Positions 21,101 through 29,089 of a DNA stretch of 64,000 nucleotides are shown piece after piece. The notes under the pieces were generated by a model. The model saw only the letters and a list, made by a program, of their open reading frames with translations, did not search any database and was not told the origin of the DNA. This stretch comes from Endomychus coccineus (lineage: Eukaryota > Arthropoda > Insecta > Coleoptera > Endomychidae), in contig OY294067.1 in assembly GCA_958510875.1 (NCBI GenBank), positions 281,437,242-281,501,241 of the forward strand, read 5' to 3'. Numbering within the stretch: the stretch's first letter is position 1; the number at the start of each line of letters is the position of its first letter. The translations under genes and the position numbers were made by a program.

Positions 21101-23719
21101 ATCAAGCTTCAACAAACAAATCTGTTCATTGTCATTGTTTGGTAAAATGTAAGATGTTGAATATAGAACAATTGAATGATTTGATAGACAATTTGAAAAT
21201 ATATCAAAGCAGCTTACCGAACAAAACACTAAGCTGCCATTATCGTTTGGATAAAAATCAGGCTTCCAAATGTATACATGTCCTTTCAAAGTACCACCAT
21301 AGCCACTTCCTATTTTGAAAAGCCCTCTTGATGAAAACAAATATAGATATTGACCATCTGTTGCAATTGATTTTATAGACAGAATCGTATTCTGAACTTC
21401 TGTAGGCATAATTACGGCGAATGAATCAATTTTTGAAGTAGCAGGAACACCATGAGTGATCCAGTCTGGTCTTGCTACTTTACCCAGTAATACACCATGA
21501 ACGCTACGTTGCAACGAAGATAATACTGCTGGCATCTAGAAGAGAATTTGAAGATTTATTATATTTGTATGTAGGCACATACACTCACACAAGCATTAAT
21601 ACCAATAAATATCTATTCATTGTTTTTTTATTATACATAAAAAAGCAATGAATAGATATGAGGAGTGATGTGGGAAATTATCGTCCTATATCACTCATAT
21701 CAAATGTGGCTAAAATTTTTGAAAAGGTCATATGTAAAAGGTTAAATAAATATCTAGACGCCAACAAATTTTGATCGAATAGGAAATACGGGTTTAGGGA
21801 AAAAAATCAACTGAAGATGCAATTACGCATTTAACAAATTACGTATATGAAAAACTAGATATTAATTCACGGTTGCGATATTTTTGAATCTGGCTAAGGC
21901 TTTCGACACGGTTGACAGGGAAATATTGTTGGATAAACTATATGAAATTGGAGTAAGGGGTGTCACTAATCAACTTTTTGAAAGTTATCTAGAAAATCGT
22001 AAACAAAAAGTAAGACTAAACGGAGTTTCTAGCATAACAAAAGAAATTGAATACGGTGTACCGCAGTGGTCATACTTGGTCCGATACTATTTTTGATATA
22101 CATGAACTCTATTTTGAGAAAAGAAGTACATGGAGAGTTAATTGCTTTTGCTGATGATACGGTAACAATTTGTGAAGCGGAAAATTGGGAAATGTGTCTG
22201 GGGGTACATATAGGTCAACATCTGAGGTGGACCGAGCACATACAAAGTATTATCAAAAAAGTGAGATACATAATTTATGTTGTATATAGGTTGAGATACA
22301 TTTTGGGGACTTCAGAGTTGCTGCAGGTGTATCATGCATTATTCTGTTCGATAGTTTATTATGGAATACTAGCATGGGGGGGAACTTATAATAAATATAT
22401 TAAACCTATAATGAAAATCCAATTGAGAGTGCTAAGAATAATATACTGGGATATCAAAAATTATCTTGGTCAAGGGTGGTTGTGGAATCTAAAACGTGCG
22501 TCTTACTTTACGTTTGAAATAATTATGTCACTGTCACACTGACATCATCAATAACCTACAAATTTCATTCCTATTTATTTCAGTTGTAAAACAATAATGA
22601 ACTACAAATTATGAAATAACGGTTTTAGTAACAAGAAAAACTAAATTACAGTAATTGTTGGAAATGTCCCCGTTTTGTTCGATGCACAAGCAAGAAATAA
22701 ATAGGTATGAAATTTGTAGGTTATTGATGATGTCAGTGTGAGTGACATAATTATTTCAAACGTAAAGTAAGACACACGTTTTAGATTCCACAACCACCCT
22801 TGACCAAAAAATTTTATTGAACAGGAATGTAAAAAATTTTTTCAATCTGCACTGTTGTTGAACCAATTTAAGATGAGTTACAACCATGTTATTTTCACTT
22901 ACATGAATATGTTGCATGGACAGAGCCCTTGGACACATAAGCAAAGCTGCTGCAGCTGACAAATATTTCCCTGTATCTCCTCGTACAACAACTAATGACA
23001 GCAGACAAGCACAAGCAATGGCAGTTACATGACTCCCATCATTAAGAACAGAGCTTTCTGGTCCATGCAATGTAGCCAAATCCAGCAACAGTTCAAATAA
23101 AGGATCGATGACACCTAGTGGTTCAGATTTTAGGCCTTCAGGTGTTTGACCTTGTAAAACATCTAATAAAGCCCATAATGCTTTAGTACAAAGATTAGGA
23201 TGAGTGACGCGACTTTCTTTAATTAATTCAAACACAGACCTCAATCCAAAGCCCACCACTTTTGATACCTTAACAGGCATATAAGTACTACTTTGTGTAT
23301 TATCTTCAGTGTCACTTTCTAGTTCACTCTGATCTTGTAATGGTAGACTGCAGCTGCTCTGAAGATACTCTTGACTAGCCTGTTTCATCCAACGGTCTAA
23401 TACAGCTAATCGAATTGAAGCAAAAATAGCAAAAGCAGAAGCATTACTTGGTAATTCGATCTCAGGTGGGGTTTGTAAATCATTTTCACACAAGGCTTCG
23501 ACTTTGTTCTTCTGCTTGAAACGAGGTTTAGTTTGTTTCTTAACTGTCTTCCACTCTAGCCGTTTCCTAAAATAATAGTTTATGAAATTTAAAGGAAAAT
23601 CTTGTTGTCTAATTTTTTAAACAAACTTTCACTTGAACCTAAACTTACTTGACTGCATCTGGATTCACTCTATACGATTCATGAAAATATTTTCCATATT
23701 CTTCTGGTTCGGGTAACAT
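6000..23719 (-). CDS. hiw: MYCBP2/highwire (PHR) E3 ubiquitin ligase, N-terminal 15 coding exons
   Basis: Fifteen exons with canonical GT/AG borders join without a phase clash into 3933 nt (1311 codons), beginning MLPEPEEYGKYFHE. Order: N-terminal helical region (residues 1-350), RCC1-like repeats (about 400-655 and 858-1040, with GEVYTFG and KGQLG motifs), a Cys-rich insert (about 715-765), then the first PHR domain starting at GGGWGYSGHSIEAIRF (about 1220). Family members are about 4600-5200 residues long and restrain synaptic growth by ubiquitinating DLK-type kinases; the second PHR domain and RING would lie left of the window. The introns are loaded with mobile DNA, mostly antisense to the gene. 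Exon borders are listed separately. No break is seen in the coding exons. Confidence 0.95.
6376..6966 (-). CDS. hiw: highwire coding exon 14
   Basis: 591 nt; acceptor TTTTACAG, donor GTAAGTT. Ends with VNRFESHGGGWGYSGHSIE, the conserved start of PHR domain 1. The upstream intron (6967-11670) carries the split R1-like LINE. Confidence 0.95.
6967..7229. other. intron sequence, nothing recognised
   Basis: Start of the 4.7-kb intron between exons 13 and 14. No ORF or repeat seen before the R1-like LINE. Confidence 0.4.
7230..8785 (+). pseudogene. R1-like LINE ORF2, 5' part (reverse transcriptase)
   Basis: A pre-RT region (RPVYWRSQEISELR, CWKALCKELDNDTWG), then RT blocks across shifted frames: SYRPICLLNVEGKVLE near 7930, DSQFGF near 8030, a damaged DIKxAFNSA near 8160, GVPQGSILGP near 8330, the catalytic FADD near 8430, and KYLGVWIDTK near 8650. 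It reads on to ISTALYAIPV, where it is cut by another insertion. Stops and frameshifts occur near 7600, 8070, 8168 and 8470. The gene order matches R1-clade elements. Here it sits in a gene intron, not in 28S rDNA. Confidence 0.85.
8782..10718. mobile_element. 1.93-kb insertion inside the R1-like LINE (solo-LTR-like or non-autonomous element)
   Basis: The element spans 8786-10714. Its ends are TATAACG and CGTTATA, and both sides carry CCGG (8782-8785, 10715-10718). The LINE frame (AIPV, then W) resumes exactly at the right border, which proves this is an insertion. It has no long ORF. Two TATA-box-like strings lie at 9088-9095 (TATAAAAA) and 9285-9292 (TATAAAAG), with initiator-like TCAGT sequence downstream and AATAAA-type strings near 9986 and 10247. 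That layout resembles a long terminal repeat. A 22-bp motif (CAATCCCGGAAGTATAAG core) occurs at 9724, 9859 and, altered, at 9665. The class is undecided. Confidence 0.7.
10719..11300 (+). pseudogene. R1-like LINE ORF2, 3' part
   Basis: Resumes the LINE after the insertion. WSTVLRF near 10720, QARINLLHSWQERW near 10875, then an open stretch 10910-11263 with IEKWFKRKHGLVNYYITQVL, LTGHGCFRNHLHRF and the Cys/His cluster CLYCDN..HTI that ends R1-type ORF2 proteins. Stops at 10747 and 10765 show decay. The element ends shortly after the stop at 11263. Confidence 0.85.
11301..11670. other. intron sequence next to exon 13
   Basis: AT-rich; no gene, RNA or clear repeat seen. Confidence 0.4.
11671..12106 (-). 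CDS. hiw: highwire coding exon 13
   Basis: 436 nt; acceptor TTCTAG, donor GTAAGT. Two RCC1-like repeats (VYSFGSNLYGQLG, GEVYTFGNHQKGQLGR), then the conserved RRATWVGASGDQTFLKIDE. Residues 908-1052. Confidence 0.95.
12197..12345 (-). CDS. hiw: highwire coding exon 12
   Basis: 149 nt; acceptor TGTTTAG, donor GTACTA. Contains ATRIACLPPAKVQIP and QIACGLHHSVLLLQNGQ, an RCC1-like blade. Ends in phase 0. Confidence 0.93.
12414..12576 (-). CDS. hiw: highwire coding exon 11
   Basis: 163 nt; acceptor TTGCAG, donor GTAATG. A basic, Ser-rich linker (SRLEERKNKGRKSSAGPSKQ) between the Cys-rich insert and the next RCC1 repeats. The intron before it is just 61 nt. Confidence 0.88.
12638..12815 (-). CDS. 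hiw: highwire coding exon 10
   Basis: 178 nt; acceptor TTCATAG, donor GTAATT. Completes the Cys-rich insert (ECGCGEGDSGCAICGCCRIC) and continues LADLAGMMRLD. Residues 744-803. Confidence 0.93.
12816..13521. other. intron between highwire exons 9 and 10
   Basis: About 0.7 kb of AT-rich sequence; no recognisable element. Confidence 0.5.
13522..13786 (-). CDS. hiw: highwire coding exon 9
   Basis: 265 nt; acceptor ACTTAG, donor GTGAGT. An acidic linker precedes the Cys-rich motif CPPGMHSWHDDMCMICTVC (near residues 715-735), a likely zinc-binding insert between RCC1 repeats. Confidence 0.94.
13942..14094 (-). CDS. hiw: highwire coding exon 8
   Basis: 153 nt; acceptor CTTCAAG, donor GTAAGC. Contains ALGKAHAVALTSKGQVYTFG and NNKYQCGR, a canonical RCC1 repeat. 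The upstream intron is only 83 nt. Confidence 0.95.
14178..14378 (-). CDS. hiw: highwire coding exon 7
   Basis: 201 nt; acceptor CGGAAG, donor GTATTT. Begins TARRGEDGDQSK, a highly conserved PHR-ligase segment, and ends GELLMFGKDTAHADPTSG (RCC1 repeat). The intron upstream is 4.2 kb. Confidence 0.94.
14379..17140. other. large intron, mostly unassigned; LTR-like tract with primer-site-like motif
   Basis: No coding sequence recognised. At 16441-16454 a TTGGCGCTCAGGG string follows an AT-rich tract, and at 16567-16577 TGGCGCCCAGC occurs. Both resemble tRNA primer-binding sites of Ty3/gypsy elements (TGGCGC core). The GC-richer stretch 16480-16800 would then be a leader remnant. No gag or pol follows. 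Assignment is weak. Confidence 0.3.
17150..18480 (+). pseudogene. Penelope-like element, internally deleted copy
   Basis: RT blocks are readable in broken frames: RLYGLPKIHKPSVPLRPIVS near 17470-17520 and LLVSFDVKSLFTNVP near 17670-17720. They are followed directly, after a deletion removing the GSP and YVDD motifs, by an open GIY-YIG segment (17766-18125) with CSCGKVYIGETGRTVPTRV, then H and ILEAIEILKH. The 3' tail, with a damaged CTGAAGATG string near 18233, runs to about 18480. Clearly inactive. Confidence 0.85.
18594..18765 (-). CDS. hiw: highwire coding exon 6
   Basis: 172 nt; acceptor TTTTGCAG, donor GTATGC. Reads VMYCGKASALGIKQSG and ends EDGSVFFTG, an RCC1-like blade with the typical VFFxG edge. 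Residues 481-538. Confidence 0.9.
18820..19038 (-). CDS. hiw: highwire coding exon 5
   Basis: 219 nt, phase 0; acceptor TTCTAG, donor GTAATG after GGAAAA. Ends with the RCC1-like CAGKEFALVKSTTGK. Followed by a 54-nt intron (18766-18819) that has no stop in frame. Confidence 0.88.
19145..19312 (-). CDS. hiw: highwire coding exon 4
   Basis: 168 nt, phase 0 on both sides; acceptor TTTTAG, donor GTGAGT. Reads GKLYLKLCGRRGVEFLIVER and ends ISPAKD. Residues 352-407. Confidence 0.9.
19590..20378 (-). pseudogene. Penelope-like element 3' half, left arm of head-to-head pair
   Basis: Reverse complement of the neighbouring copy. On the minus strand the linker LTYLGKHSLKISQFLKNR (near 20230) leads into GVYRLRCDDC and YIGQTGRSFSV (near 20030-20130), and the 3' end is near 19605. 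It reaches further 5' than its partner, into the RT-to-endonuclease linker. Stops interrupt it. It lies in the highwire intron between exons 3 and 4, on the same strand as the gene. Confidence 0.88.
20379..20970 (+). pseudogene. Penelope-like element 3' half, right arm of head-to-head pair
   Basis: The open frame (to 20787) encodes GVYRLRCDDCSALYIGQTGR, the catalytic-type R and H (RFNEHLRSY), and ILESIEILKH, so the GIY-YIG domain looks complete while the RT is absent. From about 20405 to 20960 it is the near-perfect inverse of 19605-20130. The 3' non-coding end follows. Confidence 0.88.
21218..21535 (-). CDS. hiw: highwire coding exon 3
   Basis: 318 nt, phase 0 on both sides; acceptor CTTCTAG, donor GTAAGC. 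It contains LQRSVHGVLLGKVARPDW, a conserved PHR-ligase segment, and ends SLVFCS. Residues 246-351. Confidence 0.93.
21640..22465 (+). pseudogene. jockey/CR1-like LINE reverse transcriptase, truncated
   Basis: RT blocks: NYRPISLISNVAKIFEK near 21680, NLAKAFDTVDREILLDKLYE at 21886-21945, GVPQ near 22060, FADD near 22148, then the thumb-like CSIVYYGILAWGGTYNKY. Frameshifts lie near 21790, 21880 and 22075, and a deletion after FADD joins distant parts. It lies in the highwire intron, antisense to the gene, next to a hairpin element. Confidence 0.8.
22465..22808. repeat. foldback element, 115-bp inverted repeats
   Basis: 22465-22581 is almost exactly repeated in inverse orientation at 22694-22808, around a 112-bp spacer. 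Shared strings include AATAACCTACAAATTTCAT and TTACTTTACGTTTGAAATAA. It ends 95 bp from the splice donor of highwire exon 2, so a pre-mRNA hairpin could form there. Confidence 0.88.
22903..23566 (-). CDS. hiw: highwire coding exon 2
   Basis: 664 nt. Acceptor TTTTAG before GAAACGG; donor GTAAGTG after ATTCAT. It is rich in Leu/Ala helical segments (residues 24-245) and includes a stretch matching the conserved N-terminal helical region of PHR ligases (FELIKESRVTHPNLCTKAL). Confidence 0.93.
23649..23719 (-). CDS. hiw: highwire coding exon 1 (start codon)
   Basis: ATG at 23719-23717. It encodes MLPEPEEYGKYFHESYRVN and ends AA before GTAAGT. A plausible acceptor (TTTTTTTAG) sits 14 nt upstream of the ATG, ending at 23734, so the exon probably extends to 23733 as 5' UTR. 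Confidence 0.92.
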
Positions 23720-23934
23720 TTTATATCAAGTTTCTAAAAAAAGAATTTATTGATTTTATACTAGACCATGAATCATATTATATGAATTCAGTTCATATAA
23801 ATTCAATTTATAGGGAAAACATGTAGAATCTTATTACATGAACTTCATTATGTTATTCAGGAGACAATTCTATTTTTATTAGTTATAAAACTGCTAATAC
23901 CGGCAATTTTTGATATTTACTTTGGATTATTTAC

Positions 23935-24010
23935 CGCCATACCAGTTCTATCATATGACAGAACTTCGACCAATCCGAGAAGCTCACTGTTATCAGTCAG
24001 TCAACACAGT
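23935..24010 (-). promoter_or_regulatory. hiw: candidate non-coding first exon and promoter of highwire
   Basis: A good donor (ATGGCG before GTAAATAA, at 23934) could splice to the acceptor 14 nt upstream of the start codon (23734). The transcription start would lie within roughly 23990-24060. No TATA box was seen. Inferred from splice signals only; RNA data would decide. Confidence 0.3.
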
Positions 24011-24085
24011 CGGCAAAATTAACACAGAACAACTTAAAAATTAAAGGGCCACCACCACTGAAAGACTGAAGGTGTTAAGGAATGA

Positions 24086-24541
24086 GTACCGCCCACGGTC
24101 GTACATACAGGTCTGGGGACTCGTATGTTTGACATGGGTCTCTTACGCGTCGCCACTCGTAGTCTCTCGCTCAGTCACTAGCTAGCGCTTGGATCGGTAA
24201 AACGATTTCTTTCCGGAATCGCAAGCATCCACTTTTTTCGCATTTCCGCATCTTTCGGCACTTTAAAAACAGAAGTTTCTTGCTTCACACTTTTGTACCC
24301 CGTTTTACATTTCGGCACAATGCATGGTTTCGTAATTTGTTTCTAAAAACGCCGGTATTCCTTGTGTTTACAAGTCAACTGACAGTTGTCAGAGAACACG
24401 GTCGTATACCTGCCAGAAAACATCCCTCGCGACCCGTGACGTCTTTTGATACTACGCGACAGTCGACGCTTAGCGGTCCCACTTCTCACATAGGAAACAG
24501 CCCCGAGTTTCCAGACCTGTATGTACGACCGTGGTACCGCC
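24086..24541. mobile_element. P-element-like MITE with THAP remnant (copy 2)
   Basis: The element is 24094-24533 (440 bp), flanked by perfect 8-bp duplications GTACCGCC (24086-24093, 24534-24541). The terminal inverted repeats (CACGGTCGTACATACAGG and complement) match copy 1. On the minus strand, from about 24322, it reads MPKCKTGYKSV, then FKVPKDAEMRKKW and IPERNRF, the first half of a THAP zinc finger. It sits in the presumed promoter region of highwire. Confidence 0.9.
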
Positions 24542-24764
24542 TTCTATACTCTATAGGCGTTTGCGGATTCAAGTCGGACTCGACCCCACGATTTTGGCGA
24601 AAATGCCCAAGTGTACATAAACATTGTTAATACATGAAATGTGTACAGTAGTAAGGAAAATCAATCAATTATAAAATCACACTTTTAAATAACCTACCAA
24701 CATGATGTTTCCGAAAATATATGATAAATAAAAAACTAGCCTAAAAAAAATGTAACAAACTAAC

Positions 24765-24995
24765 CTGCGACATAGTATAAAGCATAGTCAAAGTATAAAG
24801 GTCTGCTGGAACCTCCCTACCATCGTTTCTCGCGCTAGGTATCGTCACCTAGCTTCTCCAATCACGTGCCTTGCAGGTAACAACATCATATTAAATAAAC
24901 GACCAATCAGCTTGCACTCGAATTTTAAAAAGAGTAGAAGGGAGGCTCCTGCAGACCTTTATACTTTGACTTTGGTATAAAGAGGCTGACTATGG
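24765..24995. repeat. foldback MITE
   Basis: AAGTATAAAGGTCTGCTGGA near 24791 is mirrored by TCCTGCAGACCTTTATACTT near 24947. The outer arms (CATAGTC, TATAAAG) extend the match to roughly 24765-24822 and 24937-24995, around a spacer of about 115 bp. Confidence 0.7.
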
Positions 24996-25054
24996 TATAC
25001 TGGGCCTGTAATAACCATAGAGATCAAGAATAGAGTACTTGAAGGTAGATATTT

Positions 25055-25225
25055 TTTGACTCCGTCTGAGAAATTTGACGAGCGGCTTTCTCTTTCTACT
25101 CGTTCCCGATTTGCCCCGCCCACTTATGCTCCACTTGTTGTTTTTAAATAATGAGCCAAGAAAGTAGGCGGATCATACAATTAGAAAGAGATAGCCTCTC
25201 TTCAAAATTCTTAGATGGGGTCTTT
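25055..25225. repeat. imperfect inverted repeat
   Basis: AAATTTGACGAGCGGCTTTC near 25070 pairs imperfectly with the inverse of GATAGCCTCTCTTCAAAATT near 25190. Probably another decayed foldback element. Confidence 0.45.
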
Positions 25226-25500
25226 TTATAAAACATGGCACTTATGGAAGTCAAGAACTCTATTCTTCATCCCTATGGTAATGACCTTGCCGCTTGGTGT
25301 TCCGAACCTACGCTATCGGAAGCAATAAAATATTCAGACGAATTCGATAAATCAACTGTTATCGCGCTCACCGCTAGGGGTGCTACCATGGGGTCTGATC
25401 CGATGTGGAACTTATATCCTCAGACGCTGCCTATATATTTGTAATCGTTTAATCTCACGAAAAATCAAATTCAGCAGAATCAGTATTCTGTTCATGTCTG
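25226..25500 (+). other. short open stretch, unassigned
   Basis: A 69-codon frame (25235-25444, MALMEVKNSILHPYGNDLAA) with no family I recognise. It lies between hairpin elements and has no splice or promoter context, so it may be a transposon scrap. Confidence 0.25.
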
Positions 25501-25748
25501 GTACAATTGTACTCATCGACATATACATATGGACTGCGCGTGGCAATGATAAGCGCGGCTAGTGCAGGCGAGAGAGAGGGAAAACGAAAAGGCCGGCTCG
25601 GGACGTAAACGTACCAGCTACAGTACGCAGCGGCCAATATAAACGCGATAGAGCCGGCCTCTTCGTTTTCCCTGTCTCTCTCTCGCCTGAACTAGCCGCG
25701 CTTATCAAAGCCACGCGCAGTCCATATGTATGTGTCGATGATTGTACT
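25501..25748. repeat. foldback element with about 98-bp GC-rich arms
   Basis: 25501-25599 and 25651-25748 are near-perfect inverse copies (shared CATATGGACTGCGCGTGGC, AAGCGCGGCTAGT, GGCGAGAGAGAG, AGGCCGGCTC) around a 51-bp loop. Much richer in GC than its surroundings. Confidence 0.88.
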
Positions 25749-26083
25749 ACGTAGTGTAAAAGAATAATTCTGCACCTAATATTCTATGGTAGTGTAGAGC
25801 TAGGGTTGTTTGTTGTAATCATTTTTGGCAATATTTGACTTTTGATTATACCATGCTATAAATAAACTTGTGAAATCATCAAACCAGGACATCAGTTGAT
25901 GCCTTCATTGCTTTCTGCCTAATAATTTTTGAATTGCTATTAAAACTGAAAATACCATAGAAATCAGAAAACAGGTTATAATCAAGCAATGAAGTTTGAA
26001 GCAAGCTAAGTGATAAATCTTTGAGAAGTTTTATAATATATTATATTTATTAACATTTTAATATTTAAACACATGGTTTACAA

Positions 26084-26089
26084 TTTATT
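26084..26089 (-). terminator. HDHD3: polyadenylation signal of HDHD3-like gene
   Basis: AATAAA on the minus strand, about 25 nt after the stop codon. Confidence 0.55.
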
Positions 26090-26113
26090 CTATGTATAAT
26101 GTAGAATTAACTT

Positions 26114-26911
26114 TTAACGACATTGTTTAATTTGCGACACATTGCTTAGTATCTTTGAGGAACTATTATTGCTCTCAAAATGTTTTTGTAATTTGTTCAA
26201 ATTTGTGAAAAGATCACTCGGATCAATTAACTCAGAACCATCCTTTATTATTTTTGCCTTTTTGTCATGAATTAAAAAAGAGTTCCAACCACTCCCTTTG
26301 GCCCCAAGATAATCTAACAGAACAGTATCCCCTACATGTAGACATTCGTTAGGTTTTAAATTCTGCAATCCCGATTTCAAAATAGCTTTTTGAAAAATAC
26401 AAGGATCAGGCTTCTCAACTTCACTTTCATAAGAAGTCAGAACAAATTTGAAATAATACTTGAGTTTAGTATTATTTAATACTTGATGCAATCTAGGATC
26501 AGTATTTGATATTATGCCCAAAGGAATATTTTTATCGAAGAGATAATTGAGGATTTTTATTGCACCATCTTTTTCTTTCCAGCATGCTGCGGTTTTATAT
26601 AGTTCAATTAAATGTAATGCAACTTTTGCCAATAATCCTTCATCTAGATTCGGTTCTGTTTCTTTGAAAGTTCTTATTACCAGCATTTTCCACCAATGTT
26701 CCCAACCCATTCCTGATTTTAGCCCGAAAATGGGATGCTCTTCATTCATTGTCTTCCATAGCAATTTGAAGTTTGCTGTTAAAACTTTCTCATCACAATA
26801 TATCCCATATAAAGATGCAATTTTCCCATATTGTTCACCAGGTCCCCTATTAAATTTCAATAGCGTATTTGTTACGTCGAACGTTATTAAACGAAAGGGA
26901 ACCATTTTCAT
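26114..26911 (-). CDS. HDHD3: HAD-like hydrolase domain-containing protein 3 / rhythmically expressed gene 2 (Reg-2)-like
   Basis: A single-exon, 265-residue ORF with the haloacid dehalogenase motif order: motif I FDVTNTLL (residues 11-18), an alpha-helical cap (about 25-100), motif II ISNTD (near 138), motif III Lys in VEKPDP (near 169), motif IV HVGDTVLLDYLGAKGSGW (near 195). Length fits HDHD3/Reg-2 proteins of about 250-260 residues. Motif I has Thr instead of the second Asp of the usual DxDx(T/V), so the general acid/base of phosphatase members is absent. That is typical of this subfamily, and the substrate is unknown. The second methionine (M3, MVPFRL) is an alternative start. The frame is intact, so the gene is probably functional. 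Confidence 0.93.
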   Translation of the reverse strand: MKMVPFRLITFDVTNTLLKFNRGPGEQYGKIASLYGIYCDEKVLTANFKLLWKTMNEEHPIFGLKSGMGWEHWWKMLVIRTFKETEPNLDEGLLAKVALHLIELYKTAACWKEKDGAIKILNYLFDKNIPLGIISNTDPRLHQVLNNTKLKYYFKFVLTSYESEVEKPDPCIFQKAILKSGLQNLKPNECLHVGDTVLLDYLGAKGSGWNSFLIHDKKAKIIKDGSELIDPSDLFTNLNKLQKHFESNNSSSKILSNVSQIKQCR

Positions 26912-28095
26912 ATGCCATATCTTGAACTAAATCTAATATATAACAGAGATTATAATACGGAACTTTTCACATCAATATTGATATTTTATTTGTGGCTAAA
27001 GGTTGTTGATATTGAGAACAATTGAAAACAACATCTTCGAGTTGAACAGACTAAATTGATGATAAGTATTTTTAGCTACACATTAGGCGAATAAACAATG
27101 AATATTTAAGCTGAACTGACCATATTGAAGATAAGTATTTTCTATTTTTAGCTTCACATTAGGCGAATTAAACAATGTATATTAATTTATTCATATCATA
27201 GATTTAAATGTTTGCATAACCTTAGAGTAGTAAAGCATAGAAAATTAGTTGATTTGCTTATTCAAATTAAAAATGTAAAGCCTTTAGTCATAGATGGGAC
27301 ACAAGACTACCAAGAAGTCTAGACTTCTTGATTTCAACAGCTGAACTGTAGATCACTACCTTCGCTCACCCTTCCTGTCTTAGCACAATTTCACGTGTGA
27401 AATGTATGATTGTAATATGTATTCACTAACTATCTTAATAAGTAGGTAACAAAATAAGTTAAAGCTACAAAATTATAGCTTGTGTGGTGACATTGAAAAT
27501 TTATTTGAATTGATAACATATTTATTATCTATTTTACAATTTTATGCTTTATAATATTTTATTCGATACTATCTCCAAAATTCAACTTTACGTCATAAAT
27601 ATGCGAAAAGTGGAACTACATTCGGCTAAAGTACTTCCTAGCACTGTCATCTTTTACAAGAAATTTCACGAATTTTTATAATGTTAGCACATTATATTTT
27701 TGGTACAACCACGTTATAGATTTGCTTGAAATTAATTTTCCTATTGTTTTGGTGCTTTTAAATTCAATTTCTTCCCAGTGTACGAACAAGTTGCAGTGTA
27801 AATTTTCTTGGCAGCGAGAAATATCTATGTAGTAGCTGTTTACTGTTAGCTATTATTCAAAGGAACCTAATTGAACGGTCATTAAAATTAAATTTCATCA
27901 TTTTGTAGTATGAAATAAAACATTTTATGACAGTTTGTTGAATTTTCATACATTTTTGGGAATACTAGGTTAGTACGTTATTTGAAAGTTTGATGTTGTA
28001 ATTAATTGATTTTCATTGCCCTTGTACACATGCAGATTGATTTTAGTTGAGTTATGTGGCGCTCTGTTTTATTAAAAATAGCAAATAAACTGTAC
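26912..28095. other. intergenic, with an 80-bp tandem duplication
   Basis: No gene. At 27040-27105 and 27108-27190 a unit with GATAAGTATTTT and CACATTAGGCGAAT is repeated once. The HDHD3 promoter should lie in the first few hundred bases; no clear core motif was seen. Confidence 0.45.
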
Positions 28096-28099
28096 ATCA

Positions 28100-28255
28100 T
28101 ACTATAACACTAGATAAGAAACAATCGCCCTTATCAAGTACAAATACTGTTAAAGTGAGGACCTTTCAGCTGATGATGATGACTACTTGGTACTTAGCTG
28201 AAAGTAGTATTTTCAACGGATAAAGGGTGATTGTTTCTTATTTATAGTATAAAAT
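28100..28255. repeat. foldback family F, copy 1 (PLE-end-like)
   Basis: The ends AGATAAGAAACAATCGCCC and GGGTGATTGTTTCTTAT are inverse repeats. Inside lies AGGACCTTTCAG and CTGATGATGATGACTACTTG. Same family as copies at 36470 and 45515. Confidence 0.75.
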
Positions 28256-29085
28256 ATCTAATCTGCACAGACGATAGCCCTGAAAGACGCGAGAAATGGT
28301 GAATCTACCTATTACCAGACGAAAAATTAAAGCTTATTCGTCCAGTTAACAGACGAATACCTCCACCCATATATTTTTAACCAAAAAACACTGTTATCAT
28401 AATGATATAAAACGTATTGTAGATTGCATTTGAAAATTTGATAATTAATGTTAAAAGTACCGCACTTGCACTTGCAAGAGGACTGCCGCGCCCAAAATAA
28501 TACAATGTACAGTTCCTATTTTCACCACATTAACACGACTTACAAATTTTCATTCGTACTACTAGGTACGGCACAATAGTATACAGTCGGTTACTCACGC
28601 ATACAGACATTATCTCAAAATTATTTACATATAGTGAGGGAAGTAGTAAACTGAGATTTTTTTCATTTAAAACTGGAAGTGTACATTCAGAAAACTTTTT
28701 ATCAAGAACTAATGGGAATGTTTTATAGATTTCGTACACATTACAGCTTGGCAGTGATCAATTTAAGGTCTTAAAATTATGATTAAATGGAAGAACAATT
28801 ACTTTGTTTTTATACTACTTTTACTAATAACATGAAAACGTTACTATAGTTTCAATACCGAGGTGCCATTATCAAACATACAAAATTATGAATTAAACTA
28901 TAAACATCACAGGTATAAATAGGAACTAATAAAGTACAATAGGGTTAATGAGATTACAATTGAGAGTAAGGGATCATGGAAAATTTCGAAACAGGTAGAT
29001 GCCGGGAAAATACAGTCTCAATTAGGAAACAATTTGTGCATCAAGATAATTATTATTTAATATTCTAAGAAATACTCTAAGAGTG
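28256..29085. other. AT-rich, nothing recognised
   Basis: No supported gene or repeat. Confidence 0.4.
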
Positions 29086-29089
29086 CTTT

